Shown piece after piece: positions 35,882-45,705 of a DNA stretch of 64,000 nucleotides (position 1 is its first letter; each line of letters begins with the position of its first letter). The DNA lies in assembly GCA_964351625.1 (NCBI GenBank), contig CAYGOV010000008.1, forward strand, positions 1 through 64,000, written 5' to 3'. The translations under genes were made by a program, and so were the position numbers. Below the pieces are notes generated by a model that was given only the letters and a program-made list of their open reading frames with translations, searched no databases and was not told where the DNA came from. This DNA is from Marinoscillum sp964351625. Its GTDB lineage: Bacteria > Bacteroidota > Bacteroidia > Cytophagales > Cyclobacteriaceae.

Positions 35882-37165
35882 ATGATAACTAGAAGCGTGA
35901 TTTTGCTATTTGTTGTAATTTATTTGCAAAACGCAACCATAGCGCAACAGCACTCGGTTGATTTATTGTCAAAAATGCAATTTGATGTTGATAGTGTTAT
36001 GAATAATGCAATTAGCCAGAGAGCTTTTCCGGGGGGTGTGGTTTACGCAAGTCATAAAGGCAAAGTGATGATTCACCGAGCTTATGGCTACCATACATAT
36101 GATAGTCTTATCAGGGTTGATACTACTCATATTTATGATTTGGCATCATTGACTAAGGTTATGGGTTCGGGTTTAGCACTGATGAAACTCTATGAAGAAG
36201 GTTTAATAAATCTTGATGCTCCATTGAGCACTTATTTTAAAGGCTTTAAATGTAGAGATATAGGTGACCTTACCTTAAGACTTTGTCTTTCACATCAGTC
36301 GGGATTGAAAGGTTGGATAAAGTTCTACATGGACACTATGAACAAGAAAGGTGATTTGAAACGAAAATATTTTTCTATTCAACCAGACGATAAGTTTCCA
36401 TTTGAGGTGTCTGAGGGGATGTATTTAAGAAGTGACTTTTATAAACGAATTAGAAAGACAATCAAAAAGGAGAAGGTGACCGAAAACCCAAAATATCTTT
36501 ATTCAGGTATATTTTTCTATTTGGTACCTGAACTTGTAGAACAGCTTACGGGATCGAAATTGAATGATTATTTAAGTGATAATTTCTTTCGTCCAATAGA
36601 AGCTTCCACGCTTACATTCAATCCTTTGGGAAAATTCGGAATCAGTCAAATAGTTCCGACGGAGATAGATACATTTTTCAGACACTCTCTAATACATGGA
36701 AAAGTCCATGATGAAGGAGCTATTCTGATGAAAGGAATATCTGGAAATGCTGGGTTGTTTGGCAGCTCAAATGATGTCGCTAAAGTTTGGGAGATGCTCA
36801 TTGAAGATGGTTCATACTGCGGGATTGAATTTCTCAAACCTGAAACAATTGCATTATTTACAACAACGCAGTATCCTAATTTAGAAAATAGGAGAGGGCT
36901 TACTTTTGATAAGCCTCTTTTAGAATATGACTCTATTATAAGCAGTGTTGCTAAGTCAGCAACTATTAGGAGCTTTGGACATACAGGATACACTGGTACA
37001 TTAGCATGGGCTGATCCGGGGAATGATTTGGTTTTCATTTTCCTTTCCAATAGAGTCTATCCTGATAGGAACCAAAAGAAGATTTATGAACTGAATGTCC
37101 GACCGACAATTCATCAACTTCTTTATGATTATATAGATCAAATTTCAAGTGATCCCTGTGAGTGA
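35882..37165 (+). CDS. Secreted beta-lactamase-family (class C) serine hydrolase
   Basis: A penicillin-binding-protein-type serine hydrolase with a signal peptide (MITRSVILLFVVIYLQNATIAQ). The nucleophile Ser is in DLASLTKVMG (S-x-x-K), and the third motif is HTGYTG. The second motif is unusual: the usual Y-x-N reads YSG here (KYLYSGIFF), so the Asn is missing. It may be an esterase or peptidase rather than a beta-lactamase. 427 residues. The start codon ATG (35882) lies on top of the other strand's upstream alternative ATG, so its promoter must lie inside serB-serA. Confidence 0.88.
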   Translation: MITRSVILLFVVIYLQNATIAQQHSVDLLSKMQFDVDSVMNNAISQRAFPGGVVYASHKGKVMIHRAYGYHTYDSLIRVDTTHIYDLASLTKVMGSGLALMKLYEEGLINLDAPLSTYFKGFKCRDIGDLTLRLCLSHQSGLKGWIKFYMDTMNKKGDLKRKYFSIQPDDKFPFEVSEGMYLRSDFYKRIRKTIKKEKVTENPKYLYSGIFFYLVPELVEQLTGSKLNDYLSDNFFRPIEASTLTFNPLGKFGISQIVPTEIDTFFRHSLIHGKVHDEGAILMKGISGNAGLFGSSNDVAKVWEMLIEDGSYCGIEFLKPETIALFTTTQYPNLENRRGLTFDKPLLEYDSIISSVAKSATIRSFGHTGYTGTLAWADPGNDLVFIFLSNRVYPDRNQKKIYELNVRPTIHQLLYDYIDQISSDPCE

Positions 37166-37343
37166 TGTAATTTTCACTGCTTTTATAAAGAGGAGATGTC
37201 AAAAGGATGATAAGGCTATTTATAATTATTCTAAATAGAGTGGTTTGAGTTGGTTTTAAGCTGTTAAAGAACTGATAATCAGTAGCATTTTTTTGCCAAA
37301 AATTGCTCGATACGCATTTAAGTATTTTAGGTTACAAATCGTC

Positions 37344-37374
37344 TTTGAAATACGTAGTGTCGGTGTTACATTTG
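37344..37374 (+). promoter_or_regulatory. Promoter of the ACIII-cytochrome oxidase operon
   Basis: TTTG (37344-37347) and TACATTTG (37367-37374) are separated by 19 nt, an excellent match to the Bacteroidota TTG/TAnnTTTG promoter. Transcription should start near 37381, about 23 nt before the actA ATG. No other promoter of this quality was seen before 52288. Confidence 0.72.
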
Positions 37375-37403
37375 TGGCTTCTGATAATTCACGGTAAAAT
37401 TAC

Positions 37404-38720
37404 ATGCTGACCAAGACACATTCCATGTTAAGAAAATCCAGTTTTGTTCTATTCGCCTTTACCTTACTAGCACTCAATTTTTATCCTATTATATCTAATG
37501 CTCAGGAAGCCTCTGATGACGGTATTCCTATGGATGAAGCTTTAGCGGGTGCGGGCGAAAGTCTTTTTAAGGCAAATTGTACACAGTGTCACGCGATTAA
37601 TGAGAAGGTTATTGGTCCAGCACTTAAAAATGTACACGAACGCAGATCAAAAGAATGGCTTTTGAAGTGGGTTCGAAATTCACAAAAATTAATTCAAAGT
37701 GGGGATGAGGATGCTATTGCATTATGGCAAGAGTATCAAAAAACCGCCATGCCGGCATATCCATTCTCAGATGAAGAGATCACTTCGTTACTTTCTTATA
37801 TCAAAGTAGAAGGTGCTAAGGCTCCAGTAGCAGTAGCTGAAACCGGCGCTGTAAATTCAGCTGGAGGTGGTGATCAAGGTTCTTCGGGCATTTCATCAAG
37901 TTATTTAACAGCTATCTTGGTTGTCCTGGTATTTATATTGATTTTGATCCTCGTAGTTCTTGGGCTTATTGTTTCGGTTCTTACAAAATACTTGAAAGAC
38001 CAGAAGGAGCTAGATACCGAGGATGTTGAAGTAGTTAATCAAAAAACTGATTTACAAAAACTGCTAACAAGCGATTTTGTAATTGGATCAGTGGTTTTCA
38101 TCTTCGTTGCTCTTTTACTTAAGACTGCTATAGATGGCGCGTTCACTATAGGAGTACAGCAAGGATATCAGCCAAACCAGCCAATTGCTTTCTCTCATCA
38201 AATACATGCTGGTCAGTACGAAATAGACTGTAATTATTGCCACACAGGTGTTCGCCAGACAAAATCAGCCAATATACCATCAGCCAATATTTGTATGAAT
38301 TGCCATACAGCAATTCAGAATATTGGTGGTCAAAGTGGAATATCTCCAGAGATAGCAAAAATTTATTCTGCAATTGATTTCGATCCGTCTACTGGCGAAT
38401 ACGGAAGTAATGTTCAGCCAATCGAATGGGTAAGGGTCCATAATTTGCCTGATCTTGCATATTTTAATCACTCGCAACATGTGAAGGTGGGTGGAATTGA
38501 ATGTCAGACATGTCATGGTCCTATTCAAGAAATGGATGTAGTTTACCAATACTCAACCTTAACGATGGGCTGGTGTATTAACTGCCATAGAGAAACAGAA
38601 GTCAATTCTAAAGACAATGAGTATTACGATAATTTGGTTGAGCTCCATAATTCACAAAGTAAAGAACCCATGAAAGTGGAGGATATTGGTGGATTGGAAT
38701 GTTCTAAATGCCATTATTAA
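37404..38720 (+). CDS. actA: ACIII subunit ActA, multiheme cytochrome c (six CxxCH)
   Basis: Electron-carrying periplasmic subunit of alternative complex III. After a signal peptide (MLTKTHSMLRKSSFVLFAF...ISNAQ, shown in part) comes a monoheme cytochrome c domain (C59-T-Q-C62-H63, axial Met probably M116), then two membrane helices (167-193 and 225-245), then the pentaheme region with CNYCH (276-280), CMNCH (297-301), CQTCH, CINCH and CSKCH at the C-terminus. ActA is usually described as pentaheme, so the N-terminal heme domain is an addition (see findings). ActB follows 34 nt later. Start ATG 37404; an internal ATG at codon 8 is an alternative. Confidence 0.93.
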   Translation: MLTKTHSMLRKSSFVLFAFTLLALNFYPIISNAQEASDDGIPMDEALAGAGESLFKANCTQCHAINEKVIGPALKNVHERRSKEWLLKWVRNSQKLIQSGDEDAIALWQEYQKTAMPAYPFSDEEITSLLSYIKVEGAKAPVAVAETGAVNSAGGGDQGSSGISSSYLTAILVVLVFILILILVVLGLIVSVLTKYLKDQKELDTEDVEVVNQKTDLQKLLTSDFVIGSVVFIFVALLLKTAIDGAFTIGVQQGYQPNQPIAFSHQIHAGQYEIDCNYCHTGVRQTKSANIPSANICMNCHTAIQNIGGQSGISPEIAKIYSAIDFDPSTGEYGSNVQPIEWVRVHNLPDLAYFNHSQHVKVGGIECQTCHGPIQEMDVVYQYSTLTMGWCINCHRETEVNSKDNEYYDNLVELHNSQSKEPMKVEDIGGLECSKCHY

Positions 38721-38754
38721 TCAGAAGACCTCTTTAAATGGATTATTCCGTACT

Positions 38755-41700
38755 ATGAAAGAAAAGAAGAAATACTGGAAAGGACTTGAGCAGCTAAATA
38801 ATAAAGCTGATTTTCAGAAGTATGCAAATAAAGAGTTCCCTGAATACCTGCCACTAGCAGGTGAAGAGGGAGATCCTTCGAGGAGAGATTTTCTCAAATT
38901 GATGGGTTTTGGAATAGCAGCAGTTTCATTGGCTGCTTGCGAAACACCTATTAGAAAAGCAATACCTTATGTGAAGAAACCTACGGCTATTGATCCGTCA
39001 ATGCCTAATTATTACGCGTCTTCATATATAAGCGGTAACGATTATTGTAGCGTTCTTGTAAAAACACGCGAGGGTAGACCAATTAAGTTAGAGGGCAATA
39101 AACTTTCTACAATTAGTGGTGGCGGTACATCACCTCAAGTAGAGTCTTCTGTATTATCACTTTATGATCAGCAGCGCTTTGAAGGACCTATGGTAAATGG
39201 TGCTTCTGCGACTTGGTCTGAATTAGATGAATTTGTAAAAAGTGGGTTAGCTACTCAATCAGGTAAAGTAACTATCGTTTCAAACAGTGTTGCTTCACCT
39301 AGTACTTTGAAAACCATAGGGTTGTTAACAGAGAAATATGGAGCGTCTCACGTTTCATATGATCAATTGACTTTTAGCGGAATGCTAAATGCTTACGACC
39401 AAGCTTTTGGTAAGCGAATCATGCCATTCCATGATTTTGGAAAAGCAAAAACAATAGTTTCTTTCGGAGCAGATTTCTTAGCAACATGGCCAAATAAAAC
39501 AGGCATCAGTAAAGCGTTTGGAGCAGGAAGAAAGCTTTCAAGTGGTAAAACTGATATGTCAAGACTATACGCATTTGAGTCAAACCTTTCTTTGACTGGA
39601 GCAAATGCTGACTATCGTGTGGCGATTAAGCCTTCAGCAGAAGGTGTTTATTTAAGCAACTTATATAATGCTGTTGCTTCTAAAGTAGGTGGTGAGCAAA
39701 TCTCAGCTCAGAGTCTTAGCGATTCTAAAATATTATTGAAAGCTGCCAATGACTTAGTAAGTACTAAAGGTGCTTCTTTGGTTGTTTCAAGCTCATCAGA
39801 TGTTAATATTCAACTTCTTGTAATAGCTATTAATCAGCTTGTAGGTAGTTATGGTTCTACCATCGACACTTCTAAAGCTGTAAATCTTAGAAAAGGAGAT
39901 GATAAAGCCTTCTCTGAATTTGTAAGTAGTGCCTCAGCTGGAAATGTAGGTGCAGTTATTTTTTACAACTGTAATCCTGTGTATGACCATCCTCTTGGGT
40001 CTCAATTGGCTTCATCACTTTCTAAAGTTGAGTTGAAAATAGCTACTTCTGATAGACCAGATGAAACTACTGAGTTGGTAAATGTGATTGCGCCAGATTA
40101 TCATTTCTTGGAATCATGGAATGATTTCGAACCTGTGACTGGATTCTACAGCCTTTCACAACCAGCAATAAAAAATATTTTTAACTCTCGTCAGGCTCAA
40201 GATTCCTTTTTGGCTTGGACTGAAACTGAGGGTAACTATTACGATTTGATTCGTGCCACTTGGGAAACAGAAGTTTATCCAAAAGCTGGATCATCGTTAA
40301 CTACATTTGGATCATTTTGGGATAAATGTCTCCATGATGGTGTTTGTGAAATAAAAAGCGAGGCTGTTGCTGAAGTTCCTTCTGTAATGGTTGCTTCTGT
40401 TGGATCAGCACTTTCAGGCACTTATTCTATTAAGGATGATTCTCTTGAATTGGCCATTTATCAAAATAATAGTATTGCTGATGGTGTTCAAGCAAACAAC
40501 CCTTGGTTGCAGGAAATGCCAGATCCTATTACGAAAGCTACTTGGGATAACTATTTAACAGCTTCACCTAAGCAAGTTGAAGAGTGGGGAATAGAAATAG
40601 GTGACATGTCTACCCAAACTGTGACTTTATCTGTAAACGGTAAAGAAGTAGAGATAGCAGTACTTCCTCAGCCAGGTCAGGCCTATGGCACGGTAGGTTT
40701 AGCTGTCGGTTATGGTAGAACTAAAGCAGGTAAAGTTGCTGATGGTATTGGTGCAAATGCATACTCTTTAGCATCAGTTGCTAGTGGTGTTGTAAGCTTA
40801 TCAGTAAGCGATGGAGTGAGTGTAACACCTACAGGCAATGGATATAGAATAGCTCAGACTCAGACTCACGAAACCTACATGGGACGTGAAACTGTTATTC
40901 AAGAAACTATTCTTAAGAAATATCAAAAAGATCCTCAAGCAGGAAGAAACTTCCCAATGATCGCTACCTCTGAAGGTTTTAAAAAGCCTTATGCGGTTTC
41001 ATTGTGGCAAGGTCATGAATATCCTAATCACCACTGGGGTATGATGATTGACTTGAACTCATGTACAGGTTGTGGTTCATGTACAATTGCTTGTCAGACA
41101 GAGAATAACATTCCAGTTGTTGGGAAGCAAGAAGTGCTCAACAGACGTGAAATGCACTGGATTAGAATTGATCGTTATTATAGTCATAATGACGATGAAA
41201 TGACTGATGGCCAGAAAGACATGTTAAGTACAAGACATGCTGAGTTTGCTGCATATGCAAACCCAGAGGTTACGTTCCAGCCAATGATGTGTCAGCAATG
41301 TAACAATGCTCCATGTGAGACTGTTTGCCCCGTTGCTGCTACTACTCACAGTACAGAAGGTCTCAACCAAATGACCTATAACAGATGTATTGGTACTAGA
41401 TATTGTGCGAACAACTGTCCTTATAAAGTAAGACGCTTCAACTGGTTTAAATACCATGATAACAAGCAGTTTGATAGCAACTTGTCCATGAACAATGATC
41501 TTGGCAAGATGGTATTGAACCCTGATGTAACTGTAAGAGCTCGAGGTGTAATGGAGAAATGTACTTTCTGCGTGCAACGAATTCAGTCAGGTAAACTTGA
41601 AGCCAAAAGAAATAATAGACGTCCGGAAGATGGAGAAGTGGTAAGTGCTTGCGCAAGTGCTTGTCCGTCAGAGGCTTTAGTGTTTGGTGACATGAAGGAT

Positions 41701-41877
41701 CCAAACAGCAGGATTGCTCAAATGCTTCAAATCCAACAAAATGAGAAGAGTGTTGAGGCTAAGGAGCCGAGAGCTTATCACGTGTTGGAAGAGTTGAGAG
41801 TAATGCCAAATGTTTGGTACTTGACCAAAGTCCGAAATAAAGATGAAGAGTCTAAAACTGAAAAAGCAGAAGCATAA
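38755..41877 (+). CDS. actB: ACIII subunit ActB, Mo-bis-MGD-like plus iron-sulfur protein
   Basis: Large periplasmic subunit of ACIII. The N-terminal half is a molybdopterin-oxidoreductase-like domain that in this family carries no cofactor; the C-terminal half is a ferredoxin-like region with CTGCGSCTIAC, CQQCNNAPCETVC, CIGTRYCANNC and CTFC...CASACP, enough for three [4Fe-4S] and one [3Fe-4S] cluster. A Tat-type motif SRRDFLKLMGF lies about 40 residues in and is followed by LAAC, a lipobox-like stretch. I start at ATG 38755 (1040 residues); the frame upstream begins at a TTG inside actA. Confidence 0.95.
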   Translation: MKEKKKYWKGLEQLNNKADFQKYANKEFPEYLPLAGEEGDPSRRDFLKLMGFGIAAVSLAACETPIRKAIPYVKKPTAIDPSMPNYYASSYISGNDYCSVLVKTREGRPIKLEGNKLSTISGGGTSPQVESSVLSLYDQQRFEGPMVNGASATWSELDEFVKSGLATQSGKVTIVSNSVASPSTLKTIGLLTEKYGASHVSYDQLTFSGMLNAYDQAFGKRIMPFHDFGKAKTIVSFGADFLATWPNKTGISKAFGAGRKLSSGKTDMSRLYAFESNLSLTGANADYRVAIKPSAEGVYLSNLYNAVASKVGGEQISAQSLSDSKILLKAANDLVSTKGASLVVSSSSDVNIQLLVIAINQLVGSYGSTIDTSKAVNLRKGDDKAFSEFVSSASAGNVGAVIFYNCNPVYDHPLGSQLASSLSKVELKIATSDRPDETTELVNVIAPDYHFLESWNDFEPVTGFYSLSQPAIKNIFNSRQAQDSFLAWTETEGNYYDLIRATWETEVYPKAGSSLTTFGSFWDKCLHDGVCEIKSEAVAEVPSVMVASVGSALSGTYSIKDDSLELAIYQNNSIADGVQANNPWLQEMPDPITKATWDNYLTASPKQVEEWGIEIGDMSTQTVTLSVNGKEVEIAVLPQPGQAYGTVGLAVGYGRTKAGKVADGIGANAYSLASVASGVVSLSVSDGVSVTPTGNGYRIAQTQTHETYMGRETVIQETILKKYQKDPQAGRNFPMIATSEGFKKPYAVSLWQGHEYPNHHWGMMIDLNSCTGCGSCTIACQTENNIPVVGKQEVLNRREMHWIRIDRYYSHNDDEMTDGQKDMLSTRHAEFAAYANPEVTFQPMMCQQCNNAPCETVCPVAATTHSTEGLNQMTYNRCIGTRYCANNCPYKVRRFNWFKYHDNKQFDSNLSMNNDLGKMVLNPDVTVRARGVMEKCTFCVQRIQSGKLEAKRNNRRPEDGEVVSACASACPSEALVFGDMKDPNSRIAQMLQIQQNEKSVEAKEPRAYHVLEELRVMPNVWYLTKVRNKDEESKTEKAEA

Positions 41878-41883
41878 AATTCT

Positions 41884-43245
41884 ATGATAGCAGAATCAGC
41901 ACTTAGAGATCCCTTAGTTACCGGTGGAAAAACTGTCCACGATGTAACTGTGGATATAGCAGGAAGGGTAGAAGAAAAACCTTCCAAAACATGGCTTTTA
42001 GCTATGGCCGTATCGCTTGGTACACTTACAATTGGTGCTTACGCAGTTGCTACCTTGCTTTGGGAAGGTATTGGCATGTGGGGGCTAAACAAAACTGTAG
42101 GTTGGGCATGGGATATCACCAACTTCGTTTGGTGGGTGGGTATCGGTCATGCAGGTACACTTATCTCGGCCATTCTTCTACTTTTCAGACAGAGATGGAG
42201 AATGTCTATCAACCGTGCAGCAGAGGCAATGACTATTTTTGCAGTTATCTGCGCAGCTATGTTCCCTGTATTGCACATGGGACGTCCTTGGTTAGGTTTT
42301 TATTGGGCGCTTCCCTTACCCAACACTTTTGGTTCGCTTTGGGTGAATTTTAACTCTCCGCTTTTGTGGGACGTTTTTGCGATATCTACTTATTTCTCTG
42401 TGTCACTTGTGTTCTGGTACATCGGTCTTATTCCTGATTTTGCTACGATTCGTGATAGAGCAACTAACAAAATTTCTGCTACTATTTATGGTGTTTTGAG
42501 CTTCGGATGGGATGGTGCTGCAAAAACTTGGTCTCGTTATGAAACGGTGGCGTTGATACTTGCAGGTCTTGCTACACCACTTGTACTTTCAGTACACACT
42601 ATTGTATCTTTTGACTTTGCAACATCAGTAATACCAGGTTGGCATACAACTATATTTCCTCCATACTTCGTTGCGGGGGCAATTTTCTCAGGATTTGCAA
42701 TGGTATTGACATTGCTAATTGTAACTAGAAAAGTATATAAACTAGAAGATTACATTACAATTCAACACATTGAATTGATGAATATTGTAATTATTATCAC
42801 AGGCTCTATAGTAGGTATTGCTTATATCACAGAGTTCTTTATTGCATGGTATTCAGGAGTAGAAGCAGAGCAATATGCTTTTATAAACAGAGCTACTGGA
42901 CCTTATTGGTGGGCATATTGGTCGATGATGACTTGTAATGTGATATCACCTCAATTGTTCTGGTTTAAAAAGATTCGTACCAACTTAGCTGCAACATTTG
43001 TGTTATCAATTGTTGTAAACATAGGTATGTGGTTCGAACGATTTGTAATTATCGTGACGTCACTTCACAGAGATTACTTACCATCAAGCTGGGCCATGTT
43101 CTACCCAACTAGATATGATGTTGGGGTTTATGTTTTCACATTTGGTCTCTTCTTTACCGCATTCTTCCTTTTCGCTAAGTTTTTCCCAGTGATCAACATG
43201 GCTGAAGTAAAAAGTATTATTAAATCAACCGGAGAAAAGAAATAA
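41884..43245 (+). CDS. actC: ACIII subunit ActC, NrfD/PsrC-like membrane protein
   Basis: Integral membrane subunit of ACIII with about ten TM helices of the PsrC/NrfD type; believed to contribute to quinol binding and possibly proton translocation. Motifs include WGLNKTVGWAWDITNFVWWVGIGHAG (shown in part: WAWDITNFVWWVG) near residue 75 and the final helix near YVFTFGLFFTAFFLFAKFFP. 453 residues. 6 nt after actB and 3 nt before actD, so tightly translated together. Confidence 0.96.
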   Translation: MIAESALRDPLVTGGKTVHDVTVDIAGRVEEKPSKTWLLAMAVSLGTLTIGAYAVATLLWEGIGMWGLNKTVGWAWDITNFVWWVGIGHAGTLISAILLLFRQRWRMSINRAAEAMTIFAVICAAMFPVLHMGRPWLGFYWALPLPNTFGSLWVNFNSPLLWDVFAISTYFSVSLVFWYIGLIPDFATIRDRATNKISATIYGVLSFGWDGAAKTWSRYETVALILAGLATPLVLSVHTIVSFDFATSVIPGWHTTIFPPYFVAGAIFSGFAMVLTLLIVTRKVYKLEDYITIQHIELMNIVIIITGSIVGIAYITEFFIAWYSGVEAEQYAFINRATGPYWWAYWSMMTCNVISPQLFWFKKIRTNLAATFVLSIVVNIGMWFERFVIIVTSLHRDYLPSSWAMFYPTRYDVGVYVFTFGLFFTAFFLFAKFFPVINMAEVKSIIKSTGEKK

Positions 43246-43248
43246 AAT

Positions 43249-43773
43249 ATGTCTCACACAAGCGATTTTTTAGTTGGGGTGTACGATGATGATGATATCC
43301 TTCTTAAGGCCATACCAATGGTTAGAGAAGGTGGTGTCCAGATTCATGAAGTTTATTCTCCTTTTCCAGTTCATGGAATAGATGATTTATTAGGTTATAA
43401 AAGATCAAGATTGGCTATTGTGGCATTTATGTTTGGTCTTCTTGGAACTTCATTGGCTTTGACAATGCAGTTTGGTATGATGACGATCGATTGGCCAATG
43501 ATTATTGGTGGTAAGGATTATGCTCCTGTTCCTTCTTTTATTCCTGTTACTTTCGAACTAACAGTATTGTTAGCATCGTTCGGAATGGTTGGTACTTTCA
43601 TGATAATAAGTAATTTGAAACCATGGGGCAAAGCCAAAATATTTGATAAACGCGTGACAGATGATAAGCACGTTGTTGCAATCGACTTGAGTAAGAATAA
43701 AATGGCCGAAGCTAAGATCAGTGAGCTATTGAAAGCAAGCGGAGCTTCAGAAGTCAATAAGAAAACACTTTAA
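43249..43773 (+). CDS. actD: ACIII subunit ActD (DUF3341)
   Basis: A 174-residue membrane subunit with two TM helices (about 65-85 and 105-125) after a cytosolic N-terminal domain opening with DFLVGVYDDDD and including YSPFPVHGIDDLLGYKRSRL, a DUF3341 signature. Its role is structural in known ACIII structures. Normal length. Confidence 0.95.
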   Translation: MSHTSDFLVGVYDDDDILLKAIPMVREGGVQIHEVYSPFPVHGIDDLLGYKRSRLAIVAFMFGLLGTSLALTMQFGMMTIDWPMIIGGKDYAPVPSFIPVTFELTVLLASFGMVGTFMIISNLKPWGKAKIFDKRVTDDKHVVAIDLSKNKMAEAKISELLKASGASEVNKKTL

Positions 43774-43778
43774 AGACA

Positions 43779-44396
43779 ATGATGAAAAATACTTTATCAA
43801 TTTTAGGTGTATTGTCCCTTTTGATCCTTTCGGCTTGTACCGCAGGTGTTGATGATACAGGGTTGGAATATGCACCTCAGATGTATCATTCTACTCCTTA
43901 TGAAGGGCTTTCTCAAATAACAGACAAATCTCAGGGTAGCTGGTTGGATTCAAATGAAGAAGATGAGCATGGTGAGTTCTATAACTCAAATCCATACAAT
44001 CCATTTGGTATGACTATGCTTGAGCCAGTGGATAACACAATCAAAAGAGGAACTTATTTAGAAAGCATTAGTATCGATCCAATGGATTATGCCAAAGCGG
44101 AAGAGGTATTGATGAATCCCTATGAAGGAAAAAAAGAAGTACTTAAAGAAGCCAAAGCACTTTATTTAATCTATTGTGAGCATTGTCACGGAGAGAAGGG
44201 GCTTGGTGATGGATTAGTTGGAAAAGTATATAAAGGCGTCACTGCTTACAGTTCAGCTGTAGTAAAGGATAAAAAGGCGGGTCACATCTTTTGGGTGATC
44301 ACGAACGGTAAGGGTAGAATGGGGTCACATGCTTCGCAAATAAGTGTAGATGATAGATGGAAGATTGCATCTTACGTTCAAACCCTTCAAAAATAA
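43779..44396 (+). CDS. actE: ACIII subunit ActE, monoheme cytochrome c lipoprotein
   Basis: A 205-residue lipoprotein: signal then lipobox (LILSAC, lipidated Cys20) and one heme site, C-E-H-C-H (YCEHCHG near residue 132). The C-terminal Met of MGSHASQIS is a possible axial ligand. It probably passes electrons from ActA toward the oxidase. Starts ATG ATG; either can be used. Confidence 0.94.
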   Translation: MMKNTLSILGVLSLLILSACTAGVDDTGLEYAPQMYHSTPYEGLSQITDKSQGSWLDSNEEDEHGEFYNSNPYNPFGMTMLEPVDNTIKRGTYLESISIDPMDYAKAEEVLMNPYEGKKEVLKEAKALYLIYCEHCHGEKGLGDGLVGKVYKGVTAYSSAVVKDKKAGHIFWVITNGKGRMGSHASQISVDDRWKIASYVQTLQK

Positions 44397-44414
44397 ATCT
44401 GATTTATATCCATA

Positions 44415-45677
44415 ATGATAATGACGGACGAAAAATTCGAGTTTACAAGTAAGGCAAAGAAGAACCTCTTCATATTCATTGGAGTAGGATTGTTGCTCAC
44501 TGTGATCGGTATAGCTTCTTTGGCTATGGGATCTGGACATCATGAAGAAGTAGCAGGAGAACATGCATTTCATTGGACTCAACGATTCTATGCCAATCTT
44601 TGGATCAACAATGTATTCTTTGCGGGTATAGCTTTAATAGGGGTGTTGTTTTTTGCTATTCAGTATGCCGCTCAAGCTGGCTGGTCAGTAGGTGTCAAGC
44701 GTATCCCTCTTTCATTTGGAGCTTGGATTCCTATTGCTGGAATTTTGATGCTTGTTACTTTCTTAGTTGCAAATCATGATCTTTTTCATTGGACACACTC
44801 TAATCTATATGGTGAAGGTGGTGATGAAATATTAAAAGGTAAAGCTGCTTATTTCTTCTATCCATTAGAAGGTGGTAGCTTCCCTGTATTCTACGTTTTT
44901 AGAATGGTTCTTTTCTTCACAGTTTGGTTTCTTTTATTCAACAAGCTTAAGAATTTAGCCTACAAAGAGGATATAGAAGGTGGAACTGAAAAGTGGTACC
45001 AGTTGAGAAAGCTGTCTGCTGTCTTCATTATTTTCTTTGCTGTCTCATCTTCAATGAGTGCATGGGATTGGGTTATGTCCATTGATCCACATTGGTTCAG
45101 TACAATGTTTGGATGGTACAATTTTGCTAGCTGGTGGGTTTCTGGTCTTGCTTTGACAGCTTTAATAGTTGTGATACTAAAAGATGAAGGGTATCTATCC
45201 ATAGTCACCAAAGAGCATATACATGATTTAGGTAAGTTTATGTTTGCGTTTAGCGTATTCTGGACCTATATCTGGTTCTCTCAATTTTTGCTTATTTATT
45301 ACGCACACATTCCTGAAGAGACGATCTATTTTGTTGAAAGATGGAAGTCAGCACAGTATGCTCCTTTATTCTTTTTGAATTTAATTGTAAACTTTTTCTT
45401 TCCATTCTTAGTCTTAATGACACGAGATGCGAAACGTCATTCTAGATTTATAAAAGTTGTAGCTCCTGTAATCATTGTAGGTCATTGGCTAGACTTTTAC
45501 TTAATGATCACTCCGGGTGTTCTAAAAGGACACGGAGGTTTTGGCTTCTTAGAATTGGGATTAATGTTCGTTTATTCTGGAGCCTTCATCTTTGTGGTGT
45601 TGAATCAACTTTCAAAAGCTCCATTGTATGCTAAAAACCATCCAATGCTTGAGGAAAGTCTTCATCATCACGTATAA
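44415..45677 (+). CDS. actF: ACIII subunit ActF, quinol oxidoreductase membrane subunit
   Basis: A 420-residue integral membrane protein, about 10 TM helices, of the ActF type. The aromatic-rich stretch HTHSNLYGEGGDEILKGKAAYFFYP (shown in part: EILKGKAAYFFYP) lies between helices 4 and 5. The C-terminus ends in a short histidine run (EESLHHHV). Together with ActC it forms the membrane core of ACIII. Start ATG 44415 (MIMTDEK); an ATG two codons later is an alternative. Confidence 0.94.
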   Translation: MIMTDEKFEFTSKAKKNLFIFIGVGLLLTVIGIASLAMGSGHHEEVAGEHAFHWTQRFYANLWINNVFFAGIALIGVLFFAIQYAAQAGWSVGVKRIPLSFGAWIPIAGILMLVTFLVANHDLFHWTHSNLYGEGGDEILKGKAAYFFYPLEGGSFPVFYVFRMVLFFTVWFLLFNKLKNLAYKEDIEGGTEKWYQLRKLSAVFIIFFAVSSSMSAWDWVMSIDPHWFSTMFGWYNFASWWVSGLALTALIVVILKDEGYLSIVTKEHIHDLGKFMFAFSVFWTYIWFSQFLLIYYAHIPEETIYFVERWKSAQYAPLFFLNLIVNFFFPFLVLMTRDAKRHSRFIKVVAPVIIVGHWLDFYLMITPGVLKGHGGFGFLELGLMFVYSGAFIFVVLNQLSKAPLYAKNHPMLEESLHHHV

Positions 45678-45705
45678 AAACTGTTCATAAGATAAGAATA
45701 TTGAT

